Assembly: GCA_045536305.1 (NCBI GenBank) | Contig: JAZSNH010000065.1 | Coordinates: forward strand, 1-14,776 | From: JAISGQ01 sp045536305 | Lineage (GTDB): Bacteria > Bacillota > Clostridia > Oscillospirales > Acutalibacteraceae | DNA: 14,776 bases | Direction of reading: 5' to 3' | Shown here: piece after piece, positions 5,623-13,072 of the stretch | Position numbering within the stretch: the first letter of the stretch is position 1 | Layout of the letters: each line of letters begins with the position of its first letter | The notes under the pieces: model-generated | What the model was told of the DNA's origin: nothing | Seen by the model: the letters and a program-made list of their open reading frames with translations, nothing else | The model's database searches: none | Position numbers and translations under genes: made by a program

Positions 5623-6456
5623 TTGGAAATAAGATACGTTAATTCAAAGGGTAATTCGCTCAGGCTTGACAGACCGCCGTATTTTGTTGAAAAAAGCGAC
5701 CTTTACGACTTTTCGTGGTCGCTCGGCTTTGCGGCGCGCCCTCTTTATGAGGGCGGCAGGGTGGTTTCACGCCGAAGGCAGAACACCGTTCGCGTTCTTA
5801 CGATGTATGTTTATGCAGAGAATGAAAGGGATTTCAACGAAGCTATGAATCGTCTGGCAGATTTCATGACGATCGATGTCGAAGAACTTTCCGCAGGCAG
5901 GCTTTACATAGGAGCGCAGTATTTGAACTGTTTTATTAGTGCGGGAGAAAAGGCAGTTGTAAAGGATTGGCCGCACTGCGTGAAAATGACGCTTTCCGTA
6001 TTTCCGCAGAACCCCTGCTGGTGTACCGACAGAACCTTCTCGTTTTCCTTTGGAACAGAGACGGATGAGGGAGGACTTAAATATCCGAAGCAATACCCTT
6101 ACCGATACTCATCTCTTTCAAAAGAAGCGAATATCATAAATGATAATTATGCGCCCTCACCTATGATAATCAAGATATTCGGCCCGGCGGAAAACCCGAG
6201 GCTGTCTGTGGGCGGAGCGCTAATAGGCATCGATGTGACTCTCGGCAACAGGGAATATGCGGTCATCGACCAGACAGAGCGAACGATATATAAAGCGTCC
6301 GAAACGGGCGAGCGTACAAATCTGTTCAACTGCAGGCTCAAAAACGGAAAAATATTCAACTATGCCCCTGCGGGAGTTTCTTACGTCGAATGCACGGGTG
6401 AATTGAATGTGGATATTACCCTTGTAAGACAAAGGAGTGAGCCGCAGTGGAGCTGA
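5623..6456 (+). CDS. Distal tail protein (Dit, SPP1 gp19.1-like)
   Basis: The 277-residue protein starts at TTG 5623, 6 bases after GGAGG. Its position directly after the tape measure and before the tail-associated protein is the Dit position. The N-terminal part (SLRLDRPPYFVEKSDLYDFSW...RRQNTVRVLTMYVYAENERDFNEAMNRLADFM) matches the Dit ring domain pattern with 'r.w..(r)..l.v.g.s..e..a.xxrLxxix'. A C-terminal carbohydrate-binding-like half (PSPMIIKIFGPAENPRLSVGG and GNREYAVIDQTERTI) follows, as in siphophage Dit and the related ORF46 group. Dit forms the hub at the tail tip to which baseplate proteins attach. Length fits the family (about 250-300). Confidence 0.75.
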   Translation: MEIRYVNSKGNSLRLDRPPYFVEKSDLYDFSWSLGFAARPLYEGGRVVSRRRQNTVRVLTMYVYAENERDFNEAMNRLADFMTIDVEELSAGRLYIGAQYLNCFISAGEKAVVKDWPHCVKMTLSVFPQNPCWCTDRTFSFSFGTETDEGGLKYPKQYPYRYSSLSKEANIINDNYAPSPMIIKIFGPAENPRLSVGGALIGIDVTLGNREYAVIDQTERTIYKASETGERTNLFNCRLKNGKIFNYAPAGVSYVECTGELNVDITLVRQRSEPQWS

Positions 6457-7439
6457 TATATGCAGATTCCTCTTTCAATGAGATGTGCGAGGTGACCTGC
6501 TTTGTAAAATTTGATGCTCAGATAGGCCTGAAAACCGAAAATGCCGACAACGACTTTGAGCTTGTGATGGACGAAAATGTCTGGGTGAACAGTCCTGTGC
6601 GGTGCGGAGGATATCTTTATCTGTCCGATACCGTATGGGGAGGAAGGATAGAGAAGATAGTACACAGTGTTTCCGAGGAAAAGGTCAGGATATACGGTAC
6701 CTGCTTCAGAGGCCTGCTCGAGCATTACGCGGTTGTGCCGAACAACGGAGACACACATGTTGTTGTCGAGGAAAAGGAAGCCAATCGTATGCTGGCGGAT
6801 TTTTTGAGCGACGGACCGTCGTATATAAAGGTGGATACCGCTGACAGCGGTATCCTGTGCTCAGGCGCCATACGATACAAGTCACTGCTTTCCGCGGCGG
6901 AAACACTTCTTTCAAAGCAGGGAGCAAGACTTCATGTAAGCTTTGAAAACGGCAGCATCATGCTCAGAGCGGAGCGTATCACCGACCATACGAATGAGAT
7001 CGAATTTTCTCAGGAATATGACTCATCTCTCGTTTCAACGGAGCAGGATGAGATATACAATCACATAATCGCACTCGGGCAGGGAAAGCTCGAGGAGCGT
7101 GATATTGTGGAGCTGTGGAGACTTCCTGACGGAACTGTAACAAATAACAGCTCGGCTCAGGATATATTGCAGAAGGACGCCATAAGCACATACATTTACG
7201 ATTACTCGGGTGTTGAATCGCGTGATGCACTTGAGGAGGCGGCAAGACGAAAGCTGTCTTCTATGGGTAAGGTGCGAAAGCTTGAGATATCCATCGATAA
7301 CAGCGAGGTGTGTCTTGAGCTTTCGGATATCGCAGGAGTACGCGATCTGCTGACAGGAATGACGGCAACACTTACGGTGACGGCGATACGCCTTGTTATA
7401 GAAGAGAACAGCGTTAAAACAATACACACGCTTTCTTAA
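6447..7439 (+). CDS. Tail-associated protein, siphovirus Gp37-like
   Basis: GTG 6447 follows AAAGGAG with 9-base spacing and overlaps the Dit gene by 10 bases. The 330-residue product resembles the Gp37-like (ReqiPepy6) tail proteins: an N-terminal fold with NDFELVMDENVWVNSPVRCGGYLYLSDTVWGGRIEKI (the 'ndfel.l....w...l..g..iyvegTE.GGiI' pattern), a central RGLLEHY and a C-terminal strand-rich part (GVRDLLTGMTATLTVTAI, as in 'vGDiVggrd..tGi.....I'). This family corresponds to the gp27/Tal hub that plugs the tail. It is shorter than Tal proteins carrying peptidase domains, and no lytic domain is visible, so cell wall opening during entry must be done by something else. Confidence 0.65.
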   Translation: MELIYADSSFNEMCEVTCFVKFDAQIGLKTENADNDFELVMDENVWVNSPVRCGGYLYLSDTVWGGRIEKIVHSVSEEKVRIYGTCFRGLLEHYAVVPNNGDTHVVVEEKEANRMLADFLSDGPSYIKVDTADSGILCSGAIRYKSLLSAAETLLSKQGARLHVSFENGSIMLRAERITDHTNEIEFSQEYDSSLVSTEQDEIYNHIIALGQGKLEERDIVELWRLPDGTVTNNSSAQDILQKDAISTYIYDYSGVESRDALEEAARRKLSSMGKVRKLEISIDNSEVCLELSDIAGVRDLLTGMTATLTVTAIRLVIEENSVKTIHTLS

Positions 7440-7457
7440 AAGGAAAGGAATGATTAT

Positions 7458-8021
7458 TTGAGCCAGAAGGCTATAACCATAAATACGCCCTCATCATCGA
7501 CTCCCCACATCACGGCCGATGATGATGCATTTATTCTCAATGCTGTGTTGGGCGAAAAAAGCGGTATACTGGGCTCGCTTGTCTGCGAAAAGGCAGGAAA
7601 CAATGCGGTAAGACTGTCGGGCGGTGGTGCCTCCAATATGGGCTATGTTCTCTATGTGCCTAAGGGAGAAAGCGAGACGCTTACCGTAAAAAGCGGTACA
7701 CAGGGAGTTTCGCGCCACGACCTTGTGGTAGCTCAGTTTACAAGAGGCAGCTCCACTGCTGCAGACAAGCTCATTTTTACCGTTGTTTCGGGTACATCGA
7801 GCGCATCTCCTGCCGACCCTTCGCTGAGAAAAAGCGACCTGCTTTCTGCAGGAGACGTAAACCAGACTGCACTTTTCAGAATCAGGATAAACGGAACCAC
7901 ACTTTCTTCCATTGAGCAGGTTGCACCGACTTTGCCCGGTGCAGGAGGCAGAATGCTGTACGTTGGCTCCTCAAGACCTGCTTCTGCATCAGAAGGGGAT
8001 ATCTGGTTTGTGGTAAATTAA
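7458..8021 (+). CDS. Baseplate / tail tip structural protein
   Basis: TTG 7458 follows AAAGGAA with about 7-base spacing. The 187-residue protein has a beta-rich core: GYVLYVPKGESETLTVKSGTQGVSRHDLVVAQFTRG and PADPSLRKSD...TALFRIRINGTTL. This 'v.vp.gt...l.i..gtqg..R.Dliv.r......' pattern occurs in small baseplate or tail fibre proteins of Firmicute phages. The last residues (GSSRPASASEGDIWFVV) form a short motif often found at the ends of tail proteins. It lies between the Tal-like protein and the fibre-like protein, so a role at the tail tip or in receptor contact is likely. The exact structural role cannot be told from sequence. Confidence 0.5.
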   Translation: MSQKAITINTPSSSTPHITADDDAFILNAVLGEKSGILGSLVCEKAGNNAVRLSGGGASNMGYVLYVPKGESETLTVKSGTQGVSRHDLVVAQFTRGSSTAADKLIFTVVSGTSSASPADPSLRKSDLLSAGDVNQTALFRIRINGTTLSSIEQVAPTLPGAGGRMLYVGSSRPASASEGDIWFVVN

Positions 8022-8030
8022 GGAGAGGCT

Positions 8031-8681
8031 ATGGCGATAAAAACTTACAGAAACACTGATTTTGCCGAGGTTACGGCGGTAAAAGTACATAACGGGACAG
8101 ATTTTTCCGATGTTTCCGCCGTAAATGTTTACACAGGCGGAGCGTGGAAAAAGGTATTTCCGACATCGCAGACTCTGACAAAAACCTATTCTCTCAGCAG
8201 CGCAGAAATATATTGGGGAACCGGAGGAAAGGAAAAGAGCTATCCTGCTCAGCTTATCGTCGGTTCATACAATTCATCGAGAGCGACTGCACGACGCACG
8301 CTTATGTTTTTTCCGCTTACGACCATAATGAAGGATCTGAACGGGACAAGCATAGTTTCGGCAGAGCTTTATCTTAAGCGGCTCAACACCGCGCACGGCG
8401 AAGCGAAATGCAGCACTCTCATAAAAACACACAGTTTCACATCTGCTCCCGCAAGGTGGGAGGACGGAGCGGATACGGGCAATGCAGACAGCGGCACGCC
8501 CGTGTTTGCAAGAGGAGAAGGCAAATGGGTGCCGCTGCTCGTCAGCGTGGGAGAAGGACTGCGGGACGGCACTGTAAAAGGAATTTGCCTCGATGCAGAT
8601 TCAAACTATTCTCTTTCGAGGTACGCGCGCTTTGAGCGTGCCTCTGCGAAGCTGAGAATCAAATACATTAAGGAGGGATAG
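8031..8681 (+). CDS. Probable receptor-binding / tail fibre protein
   Basis: ATG 8031 follows AAGGAG with 5-base spacing. The first 40 residues hold an imperfect repeat (NTDFAEVTAVKVHNG and GTDFSDVSAVNVYTG) ending GGAWKKVFP, a linker type common at the start of phage tail fibres. The rest (residues about 48-216) looks like one beta-sandwich domain: MFFPLTTI, IVSAELYLKRLNTAHG, then GKWVPLLVSVGEGLRDGTVKGICL. This resembles DNRLRE-type carbohydrate- or surface-binding domains. This may be the host-range determinant. Binding target is unknown, and the DNRLRE match is by pattern only. Confidence 0.5.
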   Translation: MAIKTYRNTDFAEVTAVKVHNGTDFSDVSAVNVYTGGAWKKVFPTSQTLTKTYSLSSAEIYWGTGGKEKSYPAQLIVGSYNSSRATARRTLMFFPLTTIMKDLNGTSIVSAELYLKRLNTAHGEAKCSTLIKTHSFTSAPARWEDGADTGNADSGTPVFARGEGKWVPLLVSVGEGLRDGTVKGICLDADSNYSLSRYARFERASAKLRIKYIKEG

Positions 8682-8682
8682 T

Positions 8683-9087
8683 GTGCAGGACTGCATACCT
8701 ATTTCCATTGATATAAACGAAGCTCCGGCGACCTTTTGCGTGATGCAGCACGACGACAATTCACGCAGAATAATGCTCACACTCAATGATTGTGACAATC
8801 CGGACGAAAAGAAGATAAATCTTTCAGACCATAGCGCACGTCTTTTCTGTCTGCTTCCCGACGGTGCGACCGCTGTGGCTTTAGACGGCACGATCACCGA
8901 TGCCGAAAACGGCATAATAGAATTTGTGCTTACAGATGAAGTGACCGCGCAGGAAGGCTCTGTTCAGGCACAGGCCGTGATAGTCAGCGGTGAGCAGGTG
9001 TTTACCCTGCACCGCTTTACCTTCGGGGTGCTGCCGTCTCTTGTTGAAAAAACAGAGCTCGATGCGTGGCTTTCTGCGCTGAAATGA
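8683..9087 (+). CDS. BppU N-terminal-domain-like baseplate protein
   Basis: GTG 8683 follows AAGGAGG with 6-base spacing, right after the previous stop. The 134 residues have the layout of the N-terminal domain of upper baseplate proteins (BppU_N, PF10651): strands around SRRIMLTLNDCD, then ARLFCLLPDGATAVALDGTITDAENGIIEFVLTDEVTAQEGSVQAQAVI and HRFTFGV. In BppU that domain attaches receptor-binding proteins to the Dit hub. Here it stands alone, without the long C-terminal part, so it may join the neighbouring fibre-like protein to the baseplate. The final 20 residues (LPSLVEKTELDAWLSALK) form a short helix. Confidence 0.6.
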   Translation: MQDCIPISIDINEAPATFCVMQHDDNSRRIMLTLNDCDNPDEKKINLSDHSARLFCLLPDGATAVALDGTITDAENGIIEFVLTDEVTAQEGSVQAQAVIVSGEQVFTLHRFTFGVLPSLVEKTELDAWLSALK

Positions 9088-9098
9088 GGTGAATGAAT

Positions 9099-9761
9099 TT
9101 GGCTGTTAAAACATATAAAAAGGGAGCTTCGCTGAGGCTTTCTGAAAATTTCAGGCTGGCAGAGTTTCACTGCAAGGGCAAAAATTGCTGCTCTGCTACG
9201 CTTGTTGACGAAAAACTGACGGAGCTTTTGCAGAAGCTTCGGGAAAAGCTGGGAACTGCAATAAATATCAACTCAGGCTACAGATGCAGACGTCACAATG
9301 CGTCTGTCGGCGGTGCTGCGGACAGCAACCATATAAAGGGCAAGGCGGCTGATATAGTCGTGCCCGGCGTTGCTCCCGAGGAGGTCGCCAAGGCGGCCGA
9401 ATCGGTCGGCTTCAAGGGTATAATTCTTTATACGAAAAAGAAGTTTGTACATCTTGCCGTGCGTGATACCAAGTCATTTAAGAAAAACACAGGAAACAAA
9501 ATCACAACTGTGACTACCTTCGGCGGCAGTGAGCCCTGCCCTTATTCGGAGCCTGCAAAAGCAATGAGATACGGAGATAAGGGCGAGGATGTGCGCTGGC
9601 TCCAGTGGATGCTCGTAAAATGCGGCTACTCGCTCGAAATAGACGGATCCTTCGGGCCGAAAACAAGAGCAGGAGTGCGCGCATTTCAGGCAAACAACAG
9701 CCTCGAGACCGACGGCATAGCAGGCCCTGCAACAAAGGCAAGGCTCAAGGCGGTGGCATGA
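9099..9761 (+). CDS. Endolysin: M15 family peptidase with peptidoglycan-binding domain
   Basis: An M15_3-type domain spans about residues 15-125, with SGYRC, then SNHIKGKAADI carrying the zinc ligands H80 and D87 (numbered from ATG 9093) and H120 in KKFVHLAVR. This family cleaves peptide cross-links in peptidoglycan. Residue 122, usually D in the 'FVHxDvR' motif, is A here. A PG_binding_1 domain fills about residues 158-222 (GDKGEDVRWLQ, DGSFGPKTRAGVRAFQ, DGIAGPATKARL). The start is taken as TTG 9099, 7 bases after GAGGTG; ATG 9093 sits too close to that site. Neighbouring holin and XhlA-like genes complete the lysis cassette. No signal peptide is seen, so export depends on the holin. Confidence 0.85.
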   Translation: MAVKTYKKGASLRLSENFRLAEFHCKGKNCCSATLVDEKLTELLQKLREKLGTAININSGYRCRRHNASVGGAADSNHIKGKAADIVVPGVAPEEVAKAAESVGFKGIILYTKKKFVHLAVRDTKSFKKNTGNKITTVTTFGGSEPCPYSEPAKAMRYGDKGEDVRWLQWMLVKCGYSLEIDGSFGPKTRAGVRAFQANNSLETDGIAGPATKARLKAVA

Positions 9762-10018
9762 TGGACGCTCTCGAAAACAGAGTGGAAAAATGCGAGAGAG
9801 ATATAGGCGTGCTGTACAGCAAAGCCAACGAATCGGCTATAGCTCAGACGAGGATAAGCACACAGCTCGACAATGTGCTGCTTGCCATAGGAAAACTTGA
9901 AAAGGCTCTTGAGCAGTTGCAGAGCAAGCCAGCGCAGAAATGGGAAAGCCTTGTTTCTCAGGTCATATCGGTCGCGGTGGCTGCGGTAATAGGCGGCATA
10001 ATAGGAGGACTTATATGA
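9758..10018 (+). CDS. XhlA-like lysis accessory protein
   Basis: This 86-residue protein starts at ATG 9758, overlapping the endolysin stop by 4 bases (ATG 9761 is also possible). Residues about 1-58 form a charged helix with heptad spacing (MDALENRVEKCERDIGVLY...QLDNVLLAIGKLEKALEQL), likely a coiled coil. Residues about 64-86 (LVSQVISVAVAAVIGGIIGG) form one C-terminal membrane segment. This is the build of hemolysin XhlA-family proteins, which act with a holin and lysin in the Bacillus PBSX lysis cassette. It sits between lysin and holin, as expected for an assistant holin. Assignment is by architecture. Confidence 0.65.
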   Translation: MMDALENRVEKCERDIGVLYSKANESAIAQTRISTQLDNVLLAIGKLEKALEQLQSKPAQKWESLVSQVISVAVAAVIGGIIGGLI

Positions 10019-10203
10019 AGGGGATTTCCGAACGACTCAAGTCGCCTGTTCTGTGGGGCTCGGTGCTGACGGTGATATATGCACAGCTCGAGCTGCTGCA
10101 GGAAAACGGTGCAGATGTAAAGAATATCATACTTTCCGTGATGATAATCCTTTGCGCCGCTTTTTCGGCAATAAATGATCCCACAAACAGGGACAGGATA
10201 TAA
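10015..10203 (+). CDS. Small phage holin (phi LC3-type)
   Basis: ATG 10015 overlaps the previous stop by 4 bases and follows AGGAGG with 6-base spacing. The 62-residue product has two hydrophobic segments (VLWGSVLTVIYAQLELL at about 12-28 and NIILSVMIILCAAFSAI at about 37-53). It ends INDPTNRDRI, close to the 'giv.DPTTkG' end of phi LC3 family holins (PF04531), and begins with the usual short basic N-terminus containing 'xRxKxpxxW'. Holins form membrane holes that release the endolysin. It is the last gene of the phage block; the terminator begins 5 bases after its stop. Confidence 0.75.
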   Translation: MKGISERLKSPVLWGSVLTVIYAQLELLQENGADVKNIILSVMIILCAAFSAINDPTNRDRI

Positions 10204-10207
10204 AAAT

Positions 10208-10240
10208 AAAAATGACCGCATCAGAGATGCGGTCATTTTT
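10208..10240. terminator. Bidirectional intrinsic terminator at the phage/host junction
   Basis: AAAAATGACCGCATC pairs perfectly over 15 bp with GATGCGGTCATTTTT around a 3-base AGA loop. T-runs follow on both strands, so it can stop the + strand phage operon after the holin gene and the - strand TRIC gene, whose stop codon is 10 bases away at 10251-10253. Confidence 0.9.
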
Positions 10241-10250
10241 GTCTGTAATA

Positions 10251-10871
10251 TTACGCTTTCGGAAGCTTCCAATGAAAATGAGCGGCGCACATTCTCAATG
10301 CGAAGATGACTGCCGCGCCGATGATCATTGCGTTCATTATGCCCACTGCAATCCAGAGAGCAACAGCTGCCGCCGAGCCGATAAGAGAAGCTGTGGCGTA
10401 AAAATGCTTTATGAAGATATATGGAGTGTTTCCTGCGAGGGTATCACGCATAACACCTCCGCCGACACCTGTGACAACGCCGACGAAAAGAAGAAGATAA
10501 ATATTGTATCCCGTAACATTGACTGCGGTTTCTATGCCGACAACGGTAAAAACAGCAAGCCCGAGAGAATCCATAACAAGAAGTATAATGTCAAAAGCCC
10601 GCTGATTTTTAAGAAGAGCTTTTCTGAAAAAGGGAATAAATACAATAATGGAAACAACAATGGCAACGATTCCGTAAATAGGATTTTTAAAGGTTTCGGG
10701 AGGTGTATTGCCAAGGACAAGGTCGCGTATTACACCTCCTCCGACAGCGGTAATGAGCCCGAGGATGATGACACCGAAGATGTCCATCTTCTTTGATATT
10801 CCGATAAGTGCACCGGATAATGCGAAAGCAACAGTTCCGATAAGTTCGAAAATAAGCAGGATGATCGCCAT
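10251..10871 (-). CDS. TRIC-type cation channel (UPF0126/YvgT-like membrane protein)
   Basis: The protein is highly hydrophobic, with about seven membrane segments in two related halves. Each half carries the family glycine motif: GGGVIRD at residues 44-50 and GGGVMRD at 137-143, each followed by 'xLxGNTP'. These identify the UPF0126/TRIC family, whose bacterial members are trimeric cation (mainly K+) channels of the plasma membrane. Length (206 residues) is typical. ATG 10871 is preferred: GAGGTG lies 5 bases upstream, whereas the in-frame GTG at 10877 almost touches that site. The gene has its own promoter and is convergent with the phage operon. It is taken as host chromosome because it is a common housekeeping-type gene and lies on the arg operon side. 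Confidence 0.9.
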   Translation of the reverse strand: MAIILLIFELIGTVAFALSGALIGISKKMDIFGVIILGLITAVGGGVIRDLVLGNTPPETFKNPIYGIVAIVVSIIVFIPFFRKALLKNQRAFDIILLVMDSLGLAVFTVVGIETAVNVTGYNIYLLLFVGVVTGVGGGVMRDTLAGNTPYIFIKHFYATASLIGSAAAVALWIAVGIMNAMIIGAAVIFALRMCAAHFHWKLPKA

Positions 10872-10902
10872 TTCCACACCTCATAAATCAGCCTATGACA
10901 AA

Positions 10903-10931
10903 ACCATAGCATATTTTATCTTTTTTATCAA
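10903..10931 (-). promoter_or_regulatory. Sigma-A-type promoter of the TRIC gene
   Basis: On the - strand, TTGATA (10931-10926) and TATGGT (10908-10903) are separated by exactly 17 bases. They differ from the TTGACA and TATAAT consensus by one and two bases. The -10 box is about 31 bases upstream of the ATG, leaving room for the GAGGTG ribosome site. The spacer is A/T rich. Confidence 0.6.
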
Positions 10932-10948
10932 GTTGCAGAATGCAAGAA

Positions 10949-10975
10949 AAAAGGGACTGCCCGGCAGTCCCTTTT
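10949..10975 (-). terminator. Intrinsic terminator of the arginine operon
   Basis: AAAAGGGACTGC pairs with GCAGTCCCTTTT over 12 bp with a 3-base loop. On the - strand the stem is followed by a T-rich run (TTTTTTCTTG), and it begins 5 bases after the argD stop. It separates the arg operon from the TRIC promoter. Confidence 0.9.
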
Positions 10976-10979
10976 GGGT

Positions 10980-12143
10980 TTACATAGCTATCTGACGGCA
11001 AAGCACATCGAGTGCCTTATCTATCTGCTCATAGGTGATGTTCAGCGGAGGAAGAAGTCTTACCTTTGTTTTTGCGGAAAGAACAAGAACGCCGTTATCC
11101 AAACAGCCGCCGATAATATCCTTTGCTGCTCTTTCGGTCTCAATGCCGATCATAAGACCCTTGCCCGAAATGCTCTTTACACCTTTTATGTTTTCGAGCT
11201 TGCCTCTGATGTAAGCGCCTTTTGCCTCAACCTCATTTAAAAACTCTTCGCTCAGACGCTCAAATATGCTCAGCGCGCCTGCACATACAGCAGGATTGCC
11301 GCCGAAGGTGGAGCCGTGGGTGCCGGGGGTCAGAACCTCTGCGGTGCGCTCGCCCATAACGCATGCGCCGATGGGAAGTCCGCCGCCAAGACCCTTTGCG
11401 GTGGTAAAAATGTCGGGAGTTACGCCAAAATGCATATATCCGAAAAGCTTGCCTGTTCTGCCGTTGCCTGTCTGGACTTCGTCAAAGATAAGAAGCAGAC
11501 CGTATTTTTCGCAGATACTGACAACCTTATCGACATAGCTCTGCTCAAGAGGGTAAACACCGCCCTCGCCCTGTACAGCCTCAAGCATAACAGCACAGCA
11601 TCCGTTTTCCTGTGCCAGCTTTTCGACCTCGGAGGCATCCTGAGCGCTTGCATAAACAAAACCTTCGGTAAAAGGCATAAAGCTTGTGTGGAATGAATCC
11701 TGACCGGTTGCGGCAAGAGTGGTAACAGTTCTTCCGTGGAAGCTGTTTTTAAGAGTGATTATAGTGCTTCTGCCCTCGCCATACTTATCGTAAGCCCATT
11801 TTCTTGCGACCTTGATGGCACATTCGTTGGCCTCTGCGCCCGAATTGCCGAAAAACACCTTTTTCATACCTGTCTTTTCACAAAGCTGCTCTGCGAGGAG
11901 CGCACAGGGAGAGGTGTAATACAGATTGGAAATATGCTGTATGGAAGAAAGCTGAGCGGTGACAGCAGCAATCCATTCATCATCCGCTGCACCGAAGGCA
12001 TTGACTCCTATTCCGCTGGTCATATCAATATATTCCATGCCGTCACTGCCCTTGAGAAGAGCGCCCTTGCCGCTGACTATCTCAACAGGAAAACGTCCGT
12101 AGGAGGAGGCGACATATTTTTTATCTGTTTCAATTATATTCAT
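10980..12143 (-). CDS. argD: Acetylornithine aminotransferase
   Basis: ArgD is a PLP enzyme that converts N-acetylglutamate semialdehyde to N-acetylornithine with glutamate as amino donor; it may also serve the succinyl-diaminopimelate step. The sequence shows the class-III aminotransferase motifs: FFGNSGAEANE (PLP phosphate), LKNSFHGRT, IFDEVQTGNGRTGK (D binding the pyridine N) and TAKGLGGGLPIGA with the catalytic lysine at about residue 250. ATG 12143 is preferred over the in-frame GTG at 12152: AAAGGG sits 8 bases before the ATG but would touch the GTG. This gives 387 residues, normal for the family. One base separates it from the argB stop, so the two are probably coupled. It is the last gene of the operon. 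Confidence 0.95.
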   Translation of the reverse strand: MNIIETDKKYVASSYGRFPVEIVSGKGALLKGSDGMEYIDMTSGIGVNAFGAADDEWIAAVTAQLSSIQHISNLYYTSPCALLAEQLCEKTGMKKVFFGNSGAEANECAIKVARKWAYDKYGEGRSTIITLKNSFHGRTVTTLAATGQDSFHTSFMPFTEGFVYASAQDASEVEKLAQENGCCAVMLEAVQGEGGVYPLEQSYVDKVVSICEKYGLLLIFDEVQTGNGRTGKLFGYMHFGVTPDIFTTAKGLGGGLPIGACVMGERTAEVLTPGTHGSTFGGNPAVCAGALSIFERLSEEFLNEVEAKGAYIRGKLENIKGVKSISGKGLMIGIETERAAKDIIGGCLDNGVLVLSAKTKVRLLPPLNITYEQIDKALDVLCRQIAM

Positions 12144-12144
12144 T

Positions 12145-13005
12145 TTATTCACCCTTTATAAACATTGTTCCGAGTCCCTCACTGGTGAGAAGCTCGATGA
12201 TAATGGAATGGGGGATAGTGCCGTCGAAAATAAAGACCTTCTGAACGCCGCAGTTGAGTGCCTCAATGCAGCATTCGACCTTGGGGATCATGCCGCCGTT
12301 TATGGTGCCGTCCTCAATAAGAGCCTTCGCTTGAGGCACGGTGATGCCTGTAATAAGAGTAGAGGGATCGTCCTTATCGCGGAGAATGCCGGAAATATCG
12401 GTCATTGCGATCATCGCCTCAGCTCCCAGCATGCCTGCTATACGAGCAGCAGCGGTATCCGCATTTATGTTGTATACATTCTCGCTGCTGTCGCAGCCGA
12501 CAGTGGAGATAACGGGAATATAGCCTTTTTCGAGAACATCCAGAACGGGCTGGATGTTAATGTCGGTAACAACGCCCACGTTTCCGAGTCTCGGATCCTT
12601 CTGCTTTGCCTGGATCATCTGACCGTCGATACCGGAAAGACCTATAGCCTTGCCGCCTATGCTTCCTATCAGATTTACAAGGCTCTTGTTTACCTTGCCT
12701 GCAAGAACCATCTGAACGATATCGATGGTTTCGTCATCGGTGACACGCAGACCGTCGACAAACTCCGATTTCTTTCCGACTTTTTTAAGCATATCGGTTA
12801 TCTCGGGACCCCCGCCGTGAACAAGCACTACCTTGACGCCTACCAGAGTCAGAAGCACCATATCGGTCATTACAGAGCGTTTCAGATCTTCGTTCAGCAT
12901 GGCGTTTCCACCGTATTTTATAACGACTATCTTGTTGTTGTATTTCTGTATGTAGGGCAATGCATGAGTAAGCACTCTTGCGCGCTGAGCATTTGTAAGT
13001 TCCAT
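12145..13005 (-). CDS. argB: N-acetylglutamate kinase
   Basis: ArgB phosphorylates N-acetylglutamate, the second step of arginine synthesis. The amino acid kinase fold is clear: IKYGGNAM (phosphate-binding lysine and glycine loop), VLVHGGGPEI (substrate site), VYNINADTAAA and a late nucleotide-site region (GTINGGMIPKV). The N-terminal helix before the kinase core (THALPYIQKYNNK) is the kinked helix of hexameric, arginine-inhibited kinases, absent from the E. coli form; feedback control by arginine is therefore likely. ATG 13005 fits the ribosome site (AAGG about 9 bases upstream) better than ATG 13014. A 58- to 67-base gap to argJ holds only a weak 5-bp hairpin (13040-13055). Confidence 0.95.
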   Translation of the reverse strand: MELTNAQRARVLTHALPYIQKYNNKIVVIKYGGNAMLNEDLKRSVMTDMVLLTLVGVKVVLVHGGGPEITDMLKKVGKKSEFVDGLRVTDDETIDIVQMVLAGKVNKSLVNLIGSIGGKAIGLSGIDGQMIQAKQKDPRLGNVGVVTDINIQPVLDVLEKGYIPVISTVGCDSSENVYNINADTAAARIAGMLGAEAMIAMTDISGILRDKDDPSTLITGITVPQAKALIEDGTINGGMIPKVECCIEALNCGVQKVFIFDGTIPHSIIIELLTSEGLGTMFIKGE

Positions 13006-13072
13006 ATCAACCATCCTTAAGACAAAGTTTAATTCAATCTCCCTAGAAAAAGGGAAGGCATTATGAAAGCTC

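Noticed and set aside
10212..10796. Long + strand ORF (194 codons) across the TRIC gene
   Set aside because: It is antisense to a clear membrane channel gene, has low-complexity Lys/Asn/Asp-rich composition, begins within the terminator stem and has no ribosome site.
12208..13020. 270-codon + strand ORF opposite argB
   Set aside because: It mirrors argB codon usage on the other strand; argB motifs are complete, and the translation matches no recognisable family.
13040..13055. Terminator or attenuator between argJ and argB
   Set aside because: The TCCCT/AGGGA stem is only 5 bp with a 6-base loop and no T-run after it in the direction of transcription.
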